Positions 58,070 to 64,000 of a DNA stretch of 64,000 nucleotides are shown one piece after another. Both the position numbers and the translations under genes were made by a program. The stretch is from Neonectria sp. B-13. Taxonomy: Eukaryota; Ascomycota; Sordariomycetes; Hypocreales; Nectriaceae. Each line of letters starts with the position of its first letter. The first letter of the stretch is position 1. Location: NCBI GenBank assembly GCA_002682825.1, contig NOKP01000070.1:1-64000 (forward strand). Direction: 5' to 3'. The notes under the pieces are model-generated. The model did not search any database. It was given only the letters and a program-made list of their open reading frames with translations, and was not told the origin of the DNA.

Positions 58070-58354
58070 AAGAAGTTAAAAGAGCAATGGAAAGAGAGGC
58101 AAAGGATTAAAGATAAAAGGTTAATTAAAGCTAAGATTTTCTATGCTAAAGGGGCAAAGGCTATAGTTGCCTATACTATTGCCTATAATAATAATAAATA
58201 GATTATCAATCAGGTAAAAAGCTTAGATAATAATAAGTTAAAAGCATTTATTAAGTCTATAGTAAGTATTATCCCTGACCTAAAGTTTGCAATTATTGCA
58301 GGAAAGGCAGAGCTTACTGAGCTAAATAAGGCTGTTATCGAAAAGCATATTTAA
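58070..58354 (+). pseudogene. mirror copy: relic of unidentified coding sequence
   Basis: Mirror of 23966-24250. About 90 codons in one frame with a single internal TAG, ending TAA. Confidence 0.45.
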
Positions 58355-58384
58355 GGCCTACAGTCCTGGAAACGTGGCAAGCTA

Positions 58385-58805
58385 AGCGTAGCGCCTACCT
58401 GCTAGTAACGCTAGGGGCTGAGTTACCAGTGGCACCTCCCTACCAGTCAATAGGCCTCCCCTATTACTGGTACTACTACTGCTTGGTTGCTAGTAATGCT
58501 ATACCTTTACTAGTACCTTCAGTGCCTATCCTACTAGTAATGCAGGGGCCTTAGTTACTGGAAGCGCTCTCCTACTAGCATTAGCAGGGGACATCCTACT
58601 AGTAGCCTCTACCTGCTAGTAACGCTCTAGAATCAATTACTAGCAGCACTTATCTACCAGTATGTGCCAGACCTAAGTTACTAGTAATATCTTACTATTA
58701 CTGGTTAGGAGATATTACAACGATTGATATTACTAGTAATTCATCTGAACTGTTATTGGTATGTAGGCGTACTTTCTAGGGGTGGTAGCTATTACTAGTA
58801 ATGTA
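58385..58805. repeat. mirror copy: ACTAGTA palindrome array
   Basis: Mirror of 23515-23935. Confidence 0.6.
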
Positions 58806-59154
58806 CATTAGTATGCAAGAAGTAACTGGTATAACTATCCTATAGGCCTCTGTTTGTTTGGGTGATACAATTGTCATACTGGTATCAGTGGCATACAGGT
58901 TCAGCTGTCCTTGCCTCTGAGTAGTCTCACTCCCCTCCCCCATTCTCGCACCGAGCTACCTGAAGGCCAGCGGCTGCTATATTATCATTAGTAAAGAGGC
59001 GCTCTAGGGCAGCTAACCAGGCTATCCCAATGCCCTACACATCTCAGTTGCCTTATCTCTTTGACTGTTGTAAGCCTCCACCTTCATATTGAGCCCTATA
59101 TGACCCCTACTAAGGCTAAGGTATATAGAGTGACTTTAAGCATTAGTGAAATTA
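58806..59154. other. mirror copy: GC-normal island
   Basis: Mirror of 23166-23514; no gene seen. Confidence 0.3.
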
Positions 59155-59265
59155 ACCCTGCCCAATTCATTATTTTGAACAAGGTCAATTGCTAGATAAT
59201 GTGTGCTCCTAATACAAGGGGGTTCCAAACCACTACTAACCACTATCCAGAGGCCCTTCAAACCT
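59155..59265 (-). repeat. mirror copy: tRNA-like SINE remnant 2
   Basis: Mirror of 23055-23165. Confidence 0.4.
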
Positions 59266-59559
59266 AATCCTATCCCAATCTAGCTTAGTTCATATCTCTA
59301 ATATCTCCTAGGGAGTAATTAAATACTAAGAAAACCCCTTTTTTATAAGGAGAGAAAACCCTATGCTTCTAATTGATCCTATTGCTAGACTTAGACAGAT
59401 AACTTAAACTCATTAGTAAATCAATAATAAGTAAACAATTCCAGTATAATAGTATACTACTACTAGGCCGGTTGGTTTTCTATAGCTATATAATATAGTA
59501 TTATATGACTGCTTGGACTAGTCCCTATTGACCTAAGGGGGGGGGTTCCTTCCTACTAG

Positions 59560-59655
59560 TAGAAAGGTTGATTCTGGCTGGGTTTGAACTAATAACCTCT
59601 TACTTATGTAGGGGGATTCCAAGCGTATAACCACTATGCTATAGAACTGCCCAAT
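59560..59655 (-). repeat. mirror copy: tRNA-like SINE remnant 1
   Basis: Mirror of 22665-22760. Confidence 0.45.
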
Positions 59656-59659
59656 TCAT

Positions 59660-60769
59660 TATATAACTCATTCTATATATTCTTATGAATTCCTAACAGC
59701 TCTTTAGTTAAATAGTAGTTAATATATATAATAATAATAGCTTTATTTATATTAATAATAGCTACTATAAGCAGTTAGCTAATAATACTTATTAATTAAT
59801 ATATAATTCAGTTTAAGATTATAATTATAACTTTAAGTTAATAGTTATTCTAAGCTAAATCTTTAAGATAATAGCTTTACTTTTAAAGCTATTATTACTT
59901 TTCTAATAATTCCTACTTATTTCTTTTATAAAAAGCTAGGTTTATTATACTAATAGCTAGATTAATTACTAGCTTAAATAATATAAAGATAATAGTTATA
60001 AATTAAAGCTATAATTTTAGCTATTATCTTAAAAGCTAATTTTTATTATAGAAATCTATATATAGCTTATAATCTTAATATATATAAGAATTTATAAAGA
60101 ATTATAGATTAAGAACTATTAAAAGACTTTTAAACCTAAAGATTAATACTATATTTATCTAATAATTAAATAAATACTTTATAATTAGTTCTAGCTATTA
60201 TCTTAGTATTTTTATATTTTTAACTTTATAACTATTAATAAGAATCCTAATATAAGCTTTTATAGTTATACTTTTAGCTAGGTTAATATATAGTTTAACT
60301 ATATATAGTATATATTTATAGTTTTCTATATCCTAGGTATATTTATTACTATAGATAAGTATATAATTTACTTTCTTAAAAGGTTCTTAAAAATAATAAT
60401 TATTTCTTTTAAGCTAATTCTTATAGGATTTAAAGTATAAACTATAGCCTAATAAGGCTATTTCTTATAGTAGATTTAATATAAGCTAGACTAGAAGTTT
60501 AAACTTATAAGAATCTAATTAGCCTATTAATAGCTACTATTATAGCTATAATAGATATAATAGGACTAATAGGTATAAGAGAGGAATATAATCTATTTAA
60601 ACCTAATCTAAGCTATAGTTATTATCTTAGTAAATCTACTATTAGAATCTATATACTATATATTTCTTAATAACTTATTCTCTTTTTATAACTTCTTCTA
60701 TTAGCTCTAGTAATATAACTATAAAGCTATTAGTATAGTCTAAAGAAACTATAATATTTATAAGCCTTT
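59660..60769. repeat. mirror copy: RIP-type AT-rich stretch
   Basis: Mirror of 21551-22660; nothing recognisable. Confidence 0.5.
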
Positions 60770-61199
60770 TTGTAAGGAGATGCACTAGAGGCCGGCTAGG
60801 GGCTGAGCGCTTAGCAGCGCTCTACCTTATAACCAATTGTATAGTGCGATTCAGGTAATACTAGCTTACTTGAATTGGTTAATCTTTTAGTCTAACGGCT
60901 GATTGATCTATTGAAGGTTGGGTATATTACCTCAATTCTTACACTTTTATTAAGCTTAAAAATATAAATAATATAGCTATTAATAGTCTTAAATTTGTAA
61001 GGGTTAATATAGTATAACTAATCTTACAATAGACCAATCCAGCCATTAGGCCAAAAAGATCAACCAATCCTAGTAAGCTGTGTTATTAGACCGCACTATA
61101 CAATAGGTTATAAAGAGTTGGGACCTTGTAGTATATACAGTAGCAAGCCCCTATAGTGAGCCTATAGCTCTAGCCAGACCTACAGCCAGCTCTTTACAA
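60770..61199. repeat. mirror copy: 430-bp TIR element
   Basis: Mirror of 21121-21550. Confidence 0.65.
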
Positions 61200-61344
61200 A
61201 ATTTAATATTATTAAAGCTATTCTTATAATTAATAATAAGATTAATTAGATTATTTAGAAAGATACTACTTTTATATTATTCCTATTACTATTAAAACTA
61301 CTATTTAAACTACTATTTCTACTTATTTACAATTATACTAAATT

Positions 61345-62464
61345 ATATCACTGTTGAAACTACTGTTTGGACTACTATTTCTGCCTATCTGCAATTGCGC
61401 TGAATAGTCATGTGTTTCCTTTGCTTAAGCTTAACAGGGGGATAGATCTTTGGATTTTGAACCTAATTATTGACTTTTGCCCCCTCTATAATAGCCATCG
61501 TCAGTCCACTGATGCAAGGAACAACCATCAGGCTTCCTAGAACTCCCTCCGCTAAATCCCTCTATGCAGCTTTATAGCCAATATTAGAGATAATCATAGG
61601 ATTCCCTTAGTTTCTAATGTATCACTCCTTCAGCTGTAGGTTGGTTAGAATAATATTATCTGTTAACTATATGATCTATAGGGTAGAGATAGGGTTATAT
61701 AGCTTCTTAAGGAACTTCTTTTCTATAGTAGTAATATTATTATTCCTTTTTAGCTTTAGAGCTAGTCTCTCTAGAAAGAGCTATTCTATTGTAATCTATT
61801 AGGCTATTACTATATTAAGTTAGATTCTATCTTATAGTAGAATATTATAGCTAAAGACTACTAATTAGACTAATTTCTTAGGTCTAAAGCAATTAATTAT
61901 AGACTGTTTTATATACTTTAGGCTAGACTTTTAAGCTATAATTTGTAGTATAGAAATAAGGCTTAGATATTCTTTTAATTTAATATATAGGTTATATAAG
62001 AGCCTATATGTATAGCTTAGTAAAGGCTTACTAGGCTATAGTGTGATTTGGATAGTAGTTATCTTGTATGATTAATAGTATGATTATTATATTATTTAGA
62101 AGGTTGGATAGAATGTAAAGAGCCTGGAAAGTATAAAGATTAGCTAGGCTTTTATCCTAAGGGGTTTTAGCCTTTTCCAAGGTCTAGCTTTTCTAAGATC
62201 TAGCTTTTCCAAGATCTAGCTTTTCTAAGATCTAGCTTTTCCAAGATCTAGCTTTTCTAAGATCTAGCTTTTCCAGCTGATTGGGGCAGTAAAACTTATA
62301 CTTTAACTTTATAGTAGAAACTTTTATCTTCTTAAGTCATTATTGCCTTAGGCTTAGGTATTAAGCCTATTATACTATTGTTTTTTCTATTTTCTTTTAT
62401 ACTATTTAACCTTTAGCCTCTTCTCTAAGTGTATACTACTAAGGACTATTATATCTAAATACTA
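61345..62464 (-). repeat. mirror copy: 1-kb element, copy B
   Basis: Mirror of 19856-20975. Confidence 0.6.
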
Positions 62465-62549
62465 TTGTTTTTTCTATTTTCTTTTATACTATTTAACCTT
62501 TAGCCTCTTCTCTAGGTATATGCTACCAAGGACTATTATATCTAAATAC

Positions 62550-63572
62550 TAAATTATATATTTCCTTTACTTAAGCTTAATAGAAAGATAGATCTTTGGA
62601 TTTTAAACCTAATTATTAACTTTTACCCTTTCTATCTATTAACACTAAGAACAATTATTAAGCTTCTTAGAACTCTTTCTACTAAATCCCTTTACACTTT
62701 ATAGCTAATATTAAAAATAACTAAATTCTCTTACTTTCTAATGTATTATTTCTTTAGTTATAGGTTAGTTAGTATAGTATTACTTATTAGTTATATAACC
62801 TATAAGATATAGTTATTATACTTTAAACTATTAATAAACCTTTTCTTTATATTAATAGTATTATTATTCCTTTCTAGCTTTAAAGCTAGCTCTTCTAGAA
62901 AGACCTATTCTATTATAATCTACTAAGCTATTACTTTATTAGATTAAATTCTATCTTATAATAGAATATAATAACTAAAGACTATTAATTAGATTAATTC
63001 TTTAGCCTTAGAATATTAATTAGTTTTAATCTCTTTTATATCTTATAAGTTAGACTTTTAAATTATAATTTATAGCTTAGAAATAAGACTTAAATCTACT
63101 TAAAATAGATTATATAGATTATATAAGAGTTTATAGATATAGCTTAGTAAGAGCTTATTAGGCTATAGTATAATTTAGAAGAAAATAGTTATTTTATATA
63201 ATTAGTTATATAATCTTTATATTATATAAAAGGTTAAATAGAATATAAAAGGCTTAGAAAGTATAAAGATTAGGCTTTTATCCTAAGAGGTTTTAGCCTT
63301 TTCTAAGATTTAGCTTTTCTAAGGTTTAGCTTTTCTAAGATCTAGCTTTTCTAAGATCTAGCTTTTCTAAGATTTAGCTTTTCTAGCTAATTAAAGTAAT
63401 AAAACTTATACTTTAACTTTATAATAGAAACTTTTATCTTTTTAAGTTATTATTACCTTAAGCTTAAGTATTAAGCTTATTATATTATTGTTTTTTCTAT
63501 TTTCTTTTATATTATTTAACCTTTAGCCCCTTCTCTAAGTATATACTATTAAGGACTATTATATCTAAATAT
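62550..63572 (-). repeat. mirror copy: 1-kb element, copy A
   Basis: Mirror of 18748-19770. The truncated head (mirror of 19774-19855) lies at about 62,465-62,546. Confidence 0.6.
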
Positions 63573-64000
63573 TATTCTTATTAATTATATTTAAGAGTAA
63601 TAAAAGATTAGACTATAAGAGAAAAAAACCAATAATAAATAAAATATTAGTATAATTAATATAGTATTTTTTAATAATAAGTTTATTAAGGTACTTTCTA
63701 TTTTAGTTATTATTACTATTTATAATAATAAAATAAATACTATAAATTAAGATAATTAAATATAAGTATATTAAAGTCTTAACTATTATATATATAAAAA
63801 TAGTTAAAAGACTTTAGCTTAGGACTTTCTACTAGAAATAGCTCTTATTAATAGCTTTATTTTATAATAGTAAGAATAACTATAGTAAAAACTAAAGATA
63901 TTATAAGATAGCTAATAGTAATAGCTTATAAATAGTATTATTAAAGCTTATATACTAAAGATATAATTAAGATAGAGATTTTAAACTAAAGATAAATTTA
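63573..64000. repeat. mirror copy: AT-rich stretch to window end
   Basis: Mirror of 18,320-18,747; no gene. The inverted repeat has not ended at the window edge. Confidence 0.6.

Larger units (their letters stand above)
41310..64000 (-). repeat. right arm of the very large inverted repeat
   Basis: Reverse complement of 18,320-41,010; position x equals 82,320 - x on the other strand. It matches up to the last base of the window. All features below are mirror copies and share the evidence of their left-arm counterparts. Confidence 0.95.

Overview
The window looks like filamentous ascomycete DNA (Pezizomycotina, probably Sordariomycetes). The evidence is short 48-70 bp introns with GTRAGT donors and CTRAY branch points, two Zn2Cys6 regulators, fungal-type oxidoreductases, and long AT-rich blocks. 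In those blocks CpA and TpG are almost absent and TpA dominates, the signature of repeat-induced point mutation (RIP). The species cannot be named from the sequence.

Region 1 (1-14,546) is ordinary gene-dense DNA that resembles a decaying metabolic or catabolic locus. Five loci look intact: a partial MDR oxidoreductase, a Zn2Cys6 regulator, a second MDR oxidoreductase of the enoyl-reductase type, an NmrA-like Rossmann protein, and a second Zn2Cys6 regulator divergent from it. Between them lie three consecutive pseudogenes: an alpha/beta hydrolase, a metallo-beta-lactamase-fold hydrolase and a subtilisin-like protease. They carry frameshifts, a deletion, and nonsense codons, many of them TAG.

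Region 2 (about 15,700-64,000) is RIP-type AT-rich DNA with a few GC-normal islands. Its dominant structure is an inverted repeat. Bases 18,320-41,010 equal the reverse complement of 41,310-64,000 (x pairs with 82,320 - x) at every point checked. The centre holds a 100-N gap (41,011-41,110) and 199 bp present on one side only. The right arm is cut by the window end, so each arm is at least 22,691 bp.

Each arm carries the same cargo. At its heart is a divergent two-gene module. One gene is a spliced Ser/Thr kinase - Sel1-like - ankyrin protein of about 1,373 aa. The other is a 486-aa protein with a HeLo-like N-terminus and a kinase-like C-terminus that lacks the catalytic Asp and the DFG motif (a pseudokinase). 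Beside them lies an Hsp70-like relic with a C-terminal 18-residue repeat. The rest of each arm holds TIR/MITE elements, an LTR-like element, tRNA-like SINE remnants, an array of ACTAGTA-type palindromes spaced about 21.5 bp apart, minisatellites and a 1-kb RIP-decayed dispersed repeat.

The kinase / HeLo-pseudokinase pair is the best candidate for an undescribed system. By analogy with HeLo-domain proteins it could be a signalling, cell-death or allorecognition module; this is inference. Whether the cell really has two copies depends on whether the palindrome is real or a scaffolding artefact, and the evidence favours an artefact or a very recent duplication.
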